A stretch of DNA of 32,868 nucleotides. Source: a virus. Of this stretch, positions 7,456-16,561 are shown in pieces. The position numbers and the translations under genes are program-made. The stretch spans positions 1 through 32,868 of IMG/VR virus record IMGVR_UViG_3300025402_000044; one strand, given 5' to 3'. The stretch's first letter is position 1; every line of letters starts with the position of its first letter. Under the pieces are notes generated by a model. The model was not told the DNA's origin. It did no database searches and was given only the letters and a program-made list of their open reading frames with translations.

Positions 7456-7803
7456 ATGAGCAACAACTGGTTTAAACGAACAACGACTAATTATGGTGGA
7501 GGATACAGATCAACTGTTACTAGAAATAGCAATGGTAAAATAACTTCTTCTAATAGTACGGGTGGCAACGGTTATAGAACTACAACCTCATATACAACAG
7601 GTAAAGCTCCAAAAATTACCACTACAAGAACTAGTGGTGGGTGGACACAAAGAACAACTCGCTCCATAGGCACAAGTCAAAAAACAAAAAGACCTCGCAA
7701 AATGACAAAAGCAGAGGCACAGTTCTGGGGTGCTATTCTTAGCAGTAAATACTTTTGGATTGCAGTTGGTTTGTTTGCAGTATATTCACACTTTCAAAAT
7801 TAA
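7456..7803 (+). CDS. Small basic Thr/Ser-rich protein with a C-terminal membrane segment
   Basis: Function not recognised. The 115 residues split into a Thr/Ser/Gly/Arg-rich, probably disordered part (1-75) with repeated Tyr-x-Thr/Arg-Thr motifs, a basic patch KTKRPRKMTKAEAQ (about 75-88), and one hydrophobic stretch FWIAVGLFAVYSHF near the C-terminus (about 99-113). This is the shape of a tail-anchored membrane protein with a charged cytoplasmic side. It starts 2 nt after the amidase-like gene and lies 12 nt before the spike gene, so it is expressed with the puncturing device. It might assist penetration of the inner membrane, or be a small accessory virion protein. A holin seems less likely because there is only one segment and a long polar N-terminus. 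Confidence 0.65.
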   Translation: MSNNWFKRTTTNYGGGYRSTVTRNSNGKITSSNSTGGNGYRTTTSYTTGKAPKITTTRTSGGWTQRTTRSIGTSQKTKRPRKMTKAEAQFWGAILSSKYFWIAVGLFAVYSHFQN

Positions 7804-7815
7804 TGGTTAGATGAC

Positions 7816-9639
7816 ATGACAACTAGTAGATTTACTAATGATCCTTCCAGAGTAAAACAATTTACCAATCCATCAAGAGATGGTGCCTCAAGAAGCCAAG
7901 CACCACAATCAATTACTGGTGGTGGTAACCATTCTCCTTATTATGATGTTTCTGTAAAGGATAAGCCTGGTCACGGTAGCGATCAACAGATTACTCACAC
8001 AGGTCCTGGCGCAGGCACTATGGGTGGTATAGGAGGTCCAACGGACGTCCAAGGATTTATATCTGCCACAGGTAATAAAATAATAGTAGATAATACTTTT
8101 GGTGCTGATACAATCACGCTTCAACATCATTCTGGTGCAACTATTATGATTGACGTTGATGGATCAATTCATATGATCTCTTCTGGTAAGAAGGGTGTTG
8201 GTATGATAGCTCCTCGTGGTGATGCTACTGTATTTGCTGCAGGTCATTTGATATTGAAAGGTAATGGAAGAATAACAATTGAATCTGCAGGTGATCTTGA
8301 TTTCAATATCGGTGGTGATTTAAACTTCCATGTTGATGGTAATATGTCTTCTATAGTTAAAGGCAACGTAGAAGAAGTTGTTGACGGTGGTAAGATTGTA
8401 GAGGTTGTAAAACATTTAAGTACTACTGTTGCTGGAGATAATAGAACCACTGTTGCAGGTAATATGCAGACACAGGTTAATGGTAATCTAATCTTTGATA
8501 CGCAAGGTGATCTTACAACAAGATCTGATGGTGCTCTTTCTTTAAACACTCAGAAAACCTTAAAGGCAATTGCAAAAGCATTAATTAGCATAGACACAAA
8601 AGATACAATTACTGTTACTTCAACAGGCAACATGACACTTCAGAGTGCAGCAAACTTTGAAACAAAGTCATCTGGAACAACCAAAGCATCTTCTACTGGT
8701 GACCTTTCATTAAATGGTTCTGCAGGAATGGGTATTTGGGCATCTGGTGAGATCTCAATCAATGGATCTGATACAGTTATTCAGACAAGTGGTTCACCAA
8801 GTGTGGATTCTGTTGATGCAGCTGCCACAGCACCTCTTGCACAATATGCTCCAGCAAATACGATTATTGATAGTATTACAACAATAAGAGTTGCTCCTGA
8901 TTTCCCAATGAATACGAAAAGAATGTCTAAAGAAGACTTCTCTAGATTTCAAAATGAGAATCAACATCCTAACCCAAAAGCAGAAGCAGCAGCAACTCCT
9001 AATACGGGGTCAGGTATTGTTCCAGAACCTAAGGATACTGGTATTCAAGCAGATCCTCCTGCTACGACAACTTATGATAAGCCAGCAGGAGCAACTTCTA
9101 ATGGTGTAGCAGAACAGAACCCTCTTCCTGTTCCTACATCAGTATACAATGCAAATGCCAAACTATCTAAGCACTTTACAATAGGACATATGAATGTTGT
9201 CCAAAATATTAAATCATGTCCAGAAAACAAACAGCAAGCTGTAATCAAAGCTGCAATGCATACAGCATGGAACATTCTCGATCCTCTTGTTGAAAAGTAT
9301 GGTTCGAGAGTCCAAGTAACTTCGTGGTGGAGAGCAGGAACATCAGTCAACCACGTTATTGGTGATGCCGTTGATCTTAGAGCTGCAAACAAGAATGATG
9401 TTGCCCTGACTGCAGAAATTGCTGCTTTCGTAAGAGATAACTTACCATACGATCAAGTGTTCTTAGAAGCTAACGACTCGCCTGGCATTCATTGCCACGT
9501 AAGAGCTGCTCCTGTTGGACAAAAAGGTGGTGGTAAAGTATATACTTGCGCTGACAAACATTGCAGCAATAAAGTAGATGGAATACAACTTAAATTTGCT
9601 GTTGCAGCATTGAATTCTGGGGAGAGTAGCCGTGGGTAA
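7816..9639 (+). CDS. Baseplate spike protein: gp5-type beta-helix fused to an M15-type peptidase
   Basis: The 607-residue protein has three parts. Residues about 90-175 are beta-strand repeats typical of the hub-spike transition (TITLQHHSGATIMIDVDGSI). Residues about 170-330 carry octads of the T4 gp5 form VxGxxxxx (VDGNMSSI, VKGNVEEV, VAGDNRTT, VAGNMQTQ, VNGNLIFD), which build a triple-stranded beta-helix needle. After a Pro/Ala/Thr-rich linker (about 385-450), residues about 455-600 form an M15-like zinc peptidase: TSWWR, H513 and D520 in NHVIGDAVD, E551, and H559-x-H561 in GIHCHV. These match the Peptidase_M15_3 ligand set, so D-Ala-D-Ala or cross-link cleavage in the periplasm is expected. 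The OB fold and lysozyme are on the separate gene at 6108. The ATG at 7816 is favoured although its Shine-Dalgarno is weak. Confidence 0.82.
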   Translation: MTTSRFTNDPSRVKQFTNPSRDGASRSQAPQSITGGGNHSPYYDVSVKDKPGHGSDQQITHTGPGAGTMGGIGGPTDVQGFISATGNKIIVDNTFGADTITLQHHSGATIMIDVDGSIHMISSGKKGVGMIAPRGDATVFAAGHLILKGNGRITIESAGDLDFNIGGDLNFHVDGNMSSIVKGNVEEVVDGGKIVEVVKHLSTTVAGDNRTTVAGNMQTQVNGNLIFDTQGDLTTRSDGALSLNTQKTLKAIAKALISIDTKDTITVTSTGNMTLQSAANFETKSSGTTKASSTGDLSLNGSAGMGIWASGEISINGSDTVIQTSGSPSVDSVDAAATAPLAQYAPANTIIDSITTIRVAPDFPMNTKRMSKEDFSRFQNENQHPNPKAEAAATPNTGSGIVPEPKDTGIQADPPATTTYDKPAGATSNGVAEQNPLPVPTSVYNANAKLSKHFTIGHMNVVQNIKSCPENKQQAVIKAAMHTAWNILDPLVEKYGSRVQVTSWWRAGTSVNHVIGDAVDLRAANKNDVALTAEIAAFVRDNLPYDQVFLEANDSPGIHCHVRAAPVGQKGGGKVYTCADKHCSNKVDGIQLKFAVAALNSGESSRG

Positions 9640-11158
9640 TGTACAATTTGATAGTCAAGGCAATCCTTCTGCTGGTAGTCCTAGCTTAGATCTTAATAAA
9701 GATACAATGGCAAAGATACAAAAAAGTATCATTGCACAACCAGGCACTTTTGGTAATCAAGCCTTAAGTAATTCTGATACAGCATTTAACAAAGCAGTCG
9801 ATATGTCTGCTGCACTTCATGGCGTTGGTCAATCATTAAAAGCTTCACCTGTACCTCCTTCCAACTATCAAAGAACACCAGATAATTATATTTTAACAGT
9901 AGAAGAAAAGCTAGCAATATTAAACAAGAGTAACGAATTAGCATCGTATGGTGTTGTACCTTTTGATGTTATTGAAGGTTTCTTCTATACTCTTGCTGCT
10001 ATGACTAGCGTATCAGATCTTTCATATGTTGCAGCTGTCACAGGTGTTGATGAGTTGGGTGATGAAAGGTATGTTAGAAATGTCAGAGGAATTACTGGTA
10101 TTCAAGACATCTATAAAATTGGTTATCTTGCCAATGGTCTTTCTGCTGTAACTAATAGATATGCTCCACAATATCAAAGCGTTTCTAATATTGAAGATTA
10201 TACTCAATCAAGCACAGGCCAAATAGTTTATCAAGCTAGCCAAGCAGCAGCATTAGGTGCTATTGGAATGCAGGTGCTTTCTGCTACAGCTAACTTCACA
10301 GGCAACTCACCTGGTATTCTATCACAAACACCATCATATTCAGATAGTGCAATTGCAAGCTCTGTTGGTGCTTTTTCTGCATTGGCAGGTGGTGAAACAA
10401 CACTTTCTCCTTCAGAGATTAATTCAGTACTTAATCCTGCTTCAGATCTTCAAGCAATGTCATCATCATTAGGTCCTCAAGCTATCAATAGCTTATTGAA
10501 TGGCGCACCACTTGGTGGTGCTTTAAGTTCTTTTGGAGCTTTGGGTGGCGTTGTAGCTAGTATGTTGCTGGGTGGTTCTGGTGGTAGTGCAATTGGTGGC
10601 TTTATGTCTGAAGTATTATTAGGTCAGAGATTAAAGACATCGCAAATTGCTAACAATCCTATGCTAACTCCTCCTTCTTTCCAAGGAAAAAGTTTCTTTG
10701 GTGAAGCTCCTGTATCGCTACCTTCCACAGATCAAACATTTTGTAAACGAGTTGCAGCATTTGGAAGTCCAAAGGGTGGCAATGGTGTTGTTAGCTTCAA
10801 CATGCAAAACTTTGCATCTATGGGTAGTGCTATGTCTGTTGCTTCTTTAGTTTCTAGTATGATTACAGGTTCTTCTGATATACCAGATCCTTCAAACCAT
10901 TATGGCCAAGAAATTGCTACAATCACTTCTAATCTTGCTAACGTAATGAATGTTAGTCCTACTTCTTCTATTGAACCAAGAAGATCCGACCATGCCATTC
11001 CTTTCATGTTAGCATTTAGTGCTGTTTCTGTTGGTGAGACACATACCCCATTCCCTTCTAATCATTTTACTGATGGTTGGAAATTAGCATCATCTGCTGC
11101 TAATGATATTCAAAAAGCTAACCCACAATTCCTTCAAACATGTAGAACGTCACTATAA
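9632..11158 (+). CDS. Unassigned 508-residue probable virion structural protein (GTG start)
   Basis: Function not recognised. The start is a GTG at 9632 that overlaps the stop of the spike gene by 8 bp. GGGGAG at 9619-9624 sits at good distance, and there is no in-frame ATG nearby. The N-terminal third has a polar, helical character (TVEEKLAILNKSNELASYGVVPFDVIEGF), and residues about 95-180 are more hydrophobic. A long small-residue stretch (about 225-330) contains GALSSFGALGGVVASMLLGGSGGSAIGGF, which could be membrane-interacting or could pack as helices in a virion. Its place between the spike and gp25 suggests a hub or tip component, possibly released during penetration. No PAAR-like or enzyme motif is evident. 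Confidence 0.7.
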   Translation: MGNVQFDSQGNPSAGSPSLDLNKDTMAKIQKSIIAQPGTFGNQALSNSDTAFNKAVDMSAALHGVGQSLKASPVPPSNYQRTPDNYILTVEEKLAILNKSNELASYGVVPFDVIEGFFYTLAAMTSVSDLSYVAAVTGVDELGDERYVRNVRGITGIQDIYKIGYLANGLSAVTNRYAPQYQSVSNIEDYTQSSTGQIVYQASQAAALGAIGMQVLSATANFTGNSPGILSQTPSYSDSAIASSVGAFSALAGGETTLSPSEINSVLNPASDLQAMSSSLGPQAINSLLNGAPLGGALSSFGALGGVVASMLLGGSGGSAIGGFMSEVLLGQRLKTSQIANNPMLTPPSFQGKSFFGEAPVSLPSTDQTFCKRVAAFGSPKGGNGVVSFNMQNFASMGSAMSVASLVSSMITGSSDIPDPSNHYGQEIATITSNLANVMNVSPTSSIEPRRSDHAIPFMLAFSAVSVGETHTPFPSNHFTDGWKLASSAANDIQKANPQFLQTCRTSL

Positions 11159-11165
11159 ATAAAAG

Positions 11166-11558
11166 ATGGCAATTGTAAAATCGTATTATAGAGATCTACC
11201 TACTAATTTTGACATCCACCCTATCAAGGGTGATTTGATATTGCTAACTGACGCCGATGCTGTACAGAATTCAATTCAAAACTTGTTACTTACAGATCCA
11301 TACGAAAGATTCTTTAACCCTGACCTCAGTGGTGGAATAAGAGCTAGTCTTTTTGAAAACATAGGGCCAGATACTGAGTACTTCATGACTCAGAAGATTA
11401 GAGAAGTTATTGAAAATCACGAACCAAGAGCAAACTTATTCTCTGTCACGGTTAATGCTTTTCCAGATCAAAATGCTTATAACGCAACAATAGTATTTTC
11501 TATTAATAACAATGTCAATCCTATTACGTTCAATGTAATCCTTCGAAGAGTAAGATAA
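11166..11558 (+). CDS. 25: gp25-like baseplate wedge protein
   Basis: The 130-residue protein (T4 gp25 is 132) belongs to the GPW/gp25 family. The family core is present: a helix LTDADAVQNSIQNLLLTDPYERFFNPDLSGGIRA, then ENIGPDTEYFMTQKIREVIENHEPR containing the conserved EPR motif at about residues 94-96, then strands ending VTFN-like (NPITFNVILRR). gp25 joins gp6 and gp53 in the core bundle of the wedge and resembles the sheath handshake domain, so it primes sheath polymerisation. It is followed after a single base by gp6, preserving the conserved gp25-gp6 pairing of contractile injection systems. A TATAAATA immediately upstream is too close to serve it. Confidence 0.92.
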   Translation: MAIVKSYYRDLPTNFDIHPIKGDLILLTDADAVQNSIQNLLLTDPYERFFNPDLSGGIRASLFENIGPDTEYFMTQKIREVIENHEPRANLFSVTVNAFPDQNAYNATIVFSINNNVNPITFNVILRRVR

Positions 11559-11559
11559 G

Positions 11560-13362
11560 ATGACCACTCCAAGTTTTCTAGATGTTTCAGAATTAAGTTT
11601 TGATGGACTCAAGAATAATTTAAAAACATTCTTGCAAGCGCAACCTCAGTTTACAGATTATAACTTTGAAGGTTCAAACCTCAATGCGTTATTGGATATT
11701 CTTTCTTATAACTCTTACATGAATGCATACTACCTTAATATGGTGGGTAGTGAAATGTTTCTTGACTCCGCTCAGGTCAAGAGCTCGGTCGTTTCACATG
11801 CAAAAGAATTAAACTATGTTCCAAGATCTGCTACCTCTGCAAAAGCACAAGTTGTATTCACAATTGGTGCTCCTCAGATTGGAGGTCCTCAGACTCTTAT
11901 AATTCCCAAATATTACTCTTCAAGAGCAGTGGTTAACAACACATTAATAGACTTTACAACAGCTGAAGATGTTGTTGTGTTTAAGTCTGCTGAAGGTTAT
12001 TATGTAAGTCAGCCAACATATATCTATGAAGGTAAGATCGTAAATGAAATATTTACAGCAGGTGAAACTGGTGGGTATGTTCTAAAGTCTGAAACTGTTG
12101 ATATCAATAGTATTGTTGTAAATGTTAGCAACTCAAGCACAGATTTTGCAAACGTAGATTACACTTTTGCTGATAGTCTATATGGATTAAATTCTAACTC
12201 TAATGCATATTTTATCCAAGGGTATGGTAGCAATCAATATGAAATCCTATTTGGTGATGGTGTATTTGGAAAGCCATTATCCAATGGTAATATTGTTAAA
12301 GTTACATATAGATCCACTCATGGTGAATTGGGTAATCTTGTAACCTCGTTCTCTCCAACAAATACTATTCAGCCTGGTGGTTATACTGTTTCCGTTGCTA
12401 CAGTCTCACCTGCTTCACAAGGCTCATCAGCAGAGGATATTGAATCAATTAGATTCTATGCTCCTCGTCATTTTGCTACACAAAATAGAGCTGTAACAAC
12501 TGAAGATTTTGTTACTCTTGTTCAAGATAACTATCCAGAAATTCTTACTATGATTGCCTATGGTGGTGAGGATGCAGTTCCTCCTGAATATGGTAAGGTA
12601 GTGCTTTCAATGATAATGGGTGGTACAAACCCAATTGTTCCTGATGATATTAAAGCTGATATCATTAAGTACTTGAGCTCTAAGACTATTACTGTGCAGG
12701 CTGTAATTAAGGATCCTGTAATCATTTACGTTCAAGTAAATTGTGAGATCAATTATGATCCTTCAGCAACTACCAATAACCAAGGCCAGATACAATCTGA
12801 AGTACTCAATCAAATAAAAAAATTCTCTGCAGACCACTTATCTAGTTTTGGTGACAGTCTTCGTTTGTCCAAGTTGTCTTCATATATTGACCAGTCTGAT
12901 AGTGCTATCATAAGCAATCAGACATCAGTAAAAGCAATCTACAAAATTGCTCCTGTAAAGGACCTTTCTACAATTTACAACTTCACATTTGGTAATCCTA
13001 TTGATAGAACAATTAAGTTCGCATACAATCCAGGTGAAGCAGAAGCAATCAAGAGTACTACATTTACTTACAAAGATTCTAATAATAACTTTTATAACAA
13101 TGCTGTTATTTCTGATGATGGCTTAGGTAATCTAAGAATTTACTACAGTACAATATACAACCCAGTTGTTATTCTTCAGAGCAATATTGGAACAGTAAAC
13201 TATACTACAGGTGAATTGAACTTTACTATAAATGTTTGGGATTATACAACAAATACGATTGATATCTATGCAAGATTGTTGAACTCTGATATCACAGTTT
13301 CGACTAATAAATACTTGACAATAGATTTCTCTAAAACCAACATTTTAGTAAACCCAATATAA
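11560..13362 (+). CDS. 6: gp6-like baseplate wedge protein (baseplate J family)
   Basis: The 600-residue protein (T4 gp6 is 660) has the conserved N-terminal gp6 block QFTDYNFEGSNLNALLDILSYNSYMNAYYLNMVGSEMFLDSAQ (about residues 31-73), then AKELNYVPRSATSAKA. The central baseplate_J part contains YEILFGDGVFGKPLSNGN and RFYAPRHFATQNRAVTTEDF. The C-terminal half is beta-rich. gp6 dimers connect neighbouring wedges into the inner ring of the baseplate and bind gp25 and gp53 through the core bundle. The gene lies directly after gp25 and 3 nt before gp7. Confidence 0.92.
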   Translation: MTTPSFLDVSELSFDGLKNNLKTFLQAQPQFTDYNFEGSNLNALLDILSYNSYMNAYYLNMVGSEMFLDSAQVKSSVVSHAKELNYVPRSATSAKAQVVFTIGAPQIGGPQTLIIPKYYSSRAVVNNTLIDFTTAEDVVVFKSAEGYYVSQPTYIYEGKIVNEIFTAGETGGYVLKSETVDINSIVVNVSNSSTDFANVDYTFADSLYGLNSNSNAYFIQGYGSNQYEILFGDGVFGKPLSNGNIVKVTYRSTHGELGNLVTSFSPTNTIQPGGYTVSVATVSPASQGSSAEDIESIRFYAPRHFATQNRAVTTEDFVTLVQDNYPEILTMIAYGGEDAVPPEYGKVVLSMIMGGTNPIVPDDIKADIIKYLSSKTITVQAVIKDPVIIYVQVNCEINYDPSATTNNQGQIQSEVLNQIKKFSADHLSSFGDSLRLSKLSSYIDQSDSAIISNQTSVKAIYKIAPVKDLSTIYNFTFGNPIDRTIKFAYNPGEAEAIKSTTFTYKDSNNNFYNNAVISDDGLGNLRIYYSTIYNPVVILQSNIGTVNYTTGELNFTINVWDYTTNTIDIYARLLNSDITVSTNKYLTIDFSKTNILVNPI

Positions 13363-13365
13363 TAA

Positions 13366-15009
13366 ATGTACACACCTCTCAAAGATATTGCCCCATTAGT
13401 TCAAAAGCAGTTTCCAGCCTTCTATAACGAAGAGGGTCCCAACTTTATTCAATTCATTCAAGCTTATTATGAGTGGATGGATAAACAAGGTCCTACTTAT
13501 AAAGCAAGAAGACTAGCAGAGACTAGTGACATAGATCAATCAGCCAGAGAGTACATTAAGTACTTCATGGATGAATTTATGATCAATGTGCCATATGATA
13601 TGGCTGCAGATCCTAAGTTAGTTGAAAAGTATATCCTCGATCTTTATAGAAGCAAGGGCTCTATTGAAAGCATTAAGTTGCTATTCAAAATTCTTTACAA
13701 TCTCGATGCATCAATCTACCTTCCTCAAAAAGATATTTTAAAAACATCTGATGGCAAGTGGATTGTTAATAAGTATCTTGAAGTACAGATGAAAGATAAT
13801 AATTTTGATTTTATCCACCAGTATGTAACTGGTAGTTCATCTGGAGCTTCTGCGTATATTTCCAATGTGGTAAAGATCAATTCGGGAAATAGAATTTCAT
13901 CGTTGTTCTATCTTGAAGATATGTCACATGGGCCAAGTGGGTTATCATTTCAACAAGGCGAGATTGTTACAACTCCTGGTATTAGTATTACTAACAGTCC
14001 ATTTGTTCTTGGTTCCCCATACGATGCTATTGTATTAGATTCTACTGAATACAATCAAGTTGGTGATATTTTAGGAACAGGTATTACACCACAAGGTGAA
14101 GATGGATTATACTACGTTACAAAACTTATAGATCCAAATAAACTCAAAGGATATATTGATTTTAAAATAGTAGATGGTGGTAATGGATATACATTAAATT
14201 CAAACATCTATATTTCTTATGGTACAGCTACATCAGGATCTGGTGCTAATTTTAAAATTGTAGCTTTGTCAAATACATCGCCATTTACATACAACCTCAA
14301 CAAGATCTATCCTAATATCAATATAGCAATCAATGCCTCTGACTATGGTGCCAATCTTAACTATACCAGCAAAACAAGTCCCATTAGTGCTGCTCTTGAA
14401 TATGCAACAGAGACTGTAGGTACCATTGCAAAGATAGGTAGTGCTACATCTGGCGATCATATGTATAATGGTACATTGGATGTAAGTATAATTGAGCCAA
14501 CTACATTTGGTTATGACATCCAAGGTCCTAATGGAGGTTATTGGGGTGGTAATGCCATTATAACTGCTAATCCTGCTACAGGCAACGGTTATGTTGCAAA
14601 CGTTGTTGTTCTTTCTTCTGGATATGGGTTTAATTCTAATGCAGAACAAATTGTAGCTTACAATGTTACTGATAATACTAAGTTTGCAGAGTTATCTCTT
14701 GTTGTTGGTGGTGTAGGGTTTGAACAAGGCTATTGGGATAATGATGATGGGTTCTTAAACTCGGATAAGTATATGCAAGATAGTTATTACTATCAAACTT
14801 ATTCGTATGAAATCCAAACTGAAAAAGCTTTAGATAAATATTTGACTGTATTAAAAAAATTAGTTCATCCTGCTGGCAACAAAGTATTTGGCAAAGTTGA
14901 ATTCATAGACACCGATGATATCACATTAGATGAAGTTAACAATGTGTTGAGTGTATATGAAAACGGTGTGTTATCTATTCAATACTCAAACGATGTTCAG
15001 ACTGTATAA
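13366..15009 (+). CDS. 7: Short gp7-like baseplate wedge protein
   Basis: The first 125 residues align with the C-terminal part of T4 gp7. FPAFYNEEGPNFIQFIQAYYEWM matches T4 LLQDSNFEAFCEAYIQYL, and KYILDLYRSKGSIESIKLLFKILYNLDASIYLP matches RFFESRSYDFYSTKGIEASYKFLFKVLYNEEVEIEI. The C-terminal LDKYLTVLKKLVHPAGNKVFGKVEF matches the T4 segment around SDVIRFVHPVGFGF. Between them is a beta-rich insert (about 145-465) with repeated GGxGY-type strands. T4 gp7 has 1032 residues, so about 600 N-terminal residues are absent. gp7 links gp6 and gp53 to gp8 and gp10 in the wedge. Order gp25-gp6-gp7-gp8 supports the call. Confidence 0.8.
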   Translation: MYTPLKDIAPLVQKQFPAFYNEEGPNFIQFIQAYYEWMDKQGPTYKARRLAETSDIDQSAREYIKYFMDEFMINVPYDMAADPKLVEKYILDLYRSKGSIESIKLLFKILYNLDASIYLPQKDILKTSDGKWIVNKYLEVQMKDNNFDFIHQYVTGSSSGASAYISNVVKINSGNRISSLFYLEDMSHGPSGLSFQQGEIVTTPGISITNSPFVLGSPYDAIVLDSTEYNQVGDILGTGITPQGEDGLYYVTKLIDPNKLKGYIDFKIVDGGNGYTLNSNIYISYGTATSGSGANFKIVALSNTSPFTYNLNKIYPNINIAINASDYGANLNYTSKTSPISAALEYATETVGTIAKIGSATSGDHMYNGTLDVSIIEPTTFGYDIQGPNGGYWGGNAIITANPATGNGYVANVVVLSSGYGFNSNAEQIVAYNVTDNTKFAELSLVVGGVGFEQGYWDNDDGFLNSDKYMQDSYYYQTYSYEIQTEKALDKYLTVLKKLVHPAGNKVFGKVEFIDTDDITLDEVNNVLSVYENGVLSIQYSNDVQTV

Positions 15010-15031
15010 TAAACGTAAACTGGAAATTTAA

Positions 15032-16549
15032 ATGCAATTTAGTACCTTTACCCAAGACATGAAGAATAAGTTGATTGGTAACTTTATTGAAGATGTATCT
15101 AGTAATACATCTAACTATTACGTTTGTTTTGGTCAACCTTCTCCGTGGAACTCTAATGACCTTCCCCCAAATACAGATGTCAGCGTACATAGTTCATATT
15201 ACAATGTCCAAGAAAATATCCTAACAGGTAAGAAGGTTCAAGCGACAGATATAGCACATCTTGCTCCAAACCATCCTTGGTCTTCAAATACTGTATACAC
15301 TTACTATAGTGATATGGATGCTAATCTATACAACGAACAATTTTATGTTGTTAATTCTTCTGGACGCGTATACAAGTGCTTGTTTAACAACTACAATGCT
15401 CCTTCAACTATTGAGCCTACATCAAGTTCTACAGTTGGTGACTTTACTACTGCAGATGGCTATGTGTGGAAGTATTTGTTCACAGTAACAAGTGCTCAGA
15501 GTAAGAAGTTCACCACTGATACATATATTCCTGTGACTACTGATGTTAACGTATCGAGATATGCAGAGAATGGTGCTATCCATACTATATTTGTTAATGA
15601 TGGTGGTAATGGTTCTGGTTATTACTCAACTAATGGTTTTGTTACCTCGACGATAGGAACAAACATAGTTCAAATTTCAAATACAAACTCTTCACCTCAA
15701 TCTGGTATATATAACCTATCCTCATTGTATATTACTTCAGGTACTGGTGTTGGTTACTTATCACCTATTGTTAATTACGTTGTCAACTCTGTTGGTAAGT
15801 TTGTTCAAACACAAAATCCTATTCCGGCTCTTGATGTTACTTCCAGTTATATGATTAGCCCTCAGGTTCAAATCACTGGTGATGGTATTAATGCTGGAGC
15901 AGTTGCATATGTTAATACATATACTTCTGGAATTCAATCAATCCAAATTGTCAGTAGAGGTATTAACTATACTACAGCACAAGCATCTATAATTGCAAAT
16001 AGCAGCTTTGTTACAACACAAGCATATGCAACAGCTATTATACCTCCACCAGGTGGTCATGGTTCCAAACCTAGTTCAGAGTTAGGTTGCTCAGTAGCTG
16101 GTCTTTCAGTTAACATACTCAAGACAGATCCTATTCCAAACTTCATTACATACAGACAGTTAAGTCTAATAAACAATCCTATTGCTACTGCTAATAGTCA
16201 ATTGTTTACAAATGCTACTTTTAGTCAAATGACAAAGTTTACAGTTTCTGGTCTTGCGCAAAATGTATTTCCAGAATCAGAAGTTGTTACAGGTTTTGTA
16301 AGTGGTGCTACAGCAACAGTAGTTAATCAGCCAGATAGTGAGCATGTATATGTCGTTGGTGTTTCAGGTGACTTTATGGTCGGTGAGTTAATCACAGGAA
16401 CATATACAGGGTATACATGTTATATAAATTCAATAAATACTAATGATCTTGTTGTGAATACTGGTGAAGTTTTATATTACAAAAACTTTGCACCGATAAC
16501 AAGAGATGCTACGACTTCTGAGAATATCAAACTGTACTTTAAAGCTTAA
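15032..16549 (+). CDS. 8: gp8-like baseplate wedge protein
   Basis: The 505-residue protein shares several landmarks with T4 gp8 (334 residues). SNYYVCFGQPSPWNSNDLPP matches FITFGRSEPWSSNE. VYKCLFNN and TTADGYVWKYLFTV match VYRCLD and EPGDGYVWEYLFEI. YRQLSLINNPI matches FRQISIITNPL. The ending YYKNFAPITRDATTSENIKLYF matches MENRPPIIMAMDQTEEINILF. The extra length is a beta-rich insertion in the middle (about residues 185-340). gp8 dimers join gp7 in the outer wedge. AGGA just after this gene serves the next one; its own ATG is preceded by TGGAAATTTAA. Confidence 0.87.
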   Translation: MQFSTFTQDMKNKLIGNFIEDVSSNTSNYYVCFGQPSPWNSNDLPPNTDVSVHSSYYNVQENILTGKKVQATDIAHLAPNHPWSSNTVYTYYSDMDANLYNEQFYVVNSSGRVYKCLFNNYNAPSTIEPTSSSTVGDFTTADGYVWKYLFTVTSAQSKKFTTDTYIPVTTDVNVSRYAENGAIHTIFVNDGGNGSGYYSTNGFVTSTIGTNIVQISNTNSSPQSGIYNLSSLYITSGTGVGYLSPIVNYVVNSVGKFVQTQNPIPALDVTSSYMISPQVQITGDGINAGAVAYVNTYTSGIQSIQIVSRGINYTTAQASIIANSSFVTTQAYATAIIPPPGGHGSKPSSELGCSVAGLSVNILKTDPIPNFITYRQLSLINNPIATANSQLFTNATFSQMTKFTVSGLAQNVFPESEVVTGFVSGATATVVNQPDSEHVYVVGVSGDFMVGELITGTYTGYTCYINSINTNDLVVNTGEVLYYKNFAPITRDATTSENIKLYFKA

Positions 16550-16561
16550 TAGGAAAATTAA

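Noticed and set aside
11154-11161. Exact TATAAATA late-promoter box just upstream of gp25
   Set aside because: It overlaps the stop codon of the previous gene and ends 5 bp before the gp25 ATG. Initiation 6 bp downstream would fall inside the start codon, so it cannot give gp25 a leader. It could only serve gp6, and is probably chance in AT-rich DNA.
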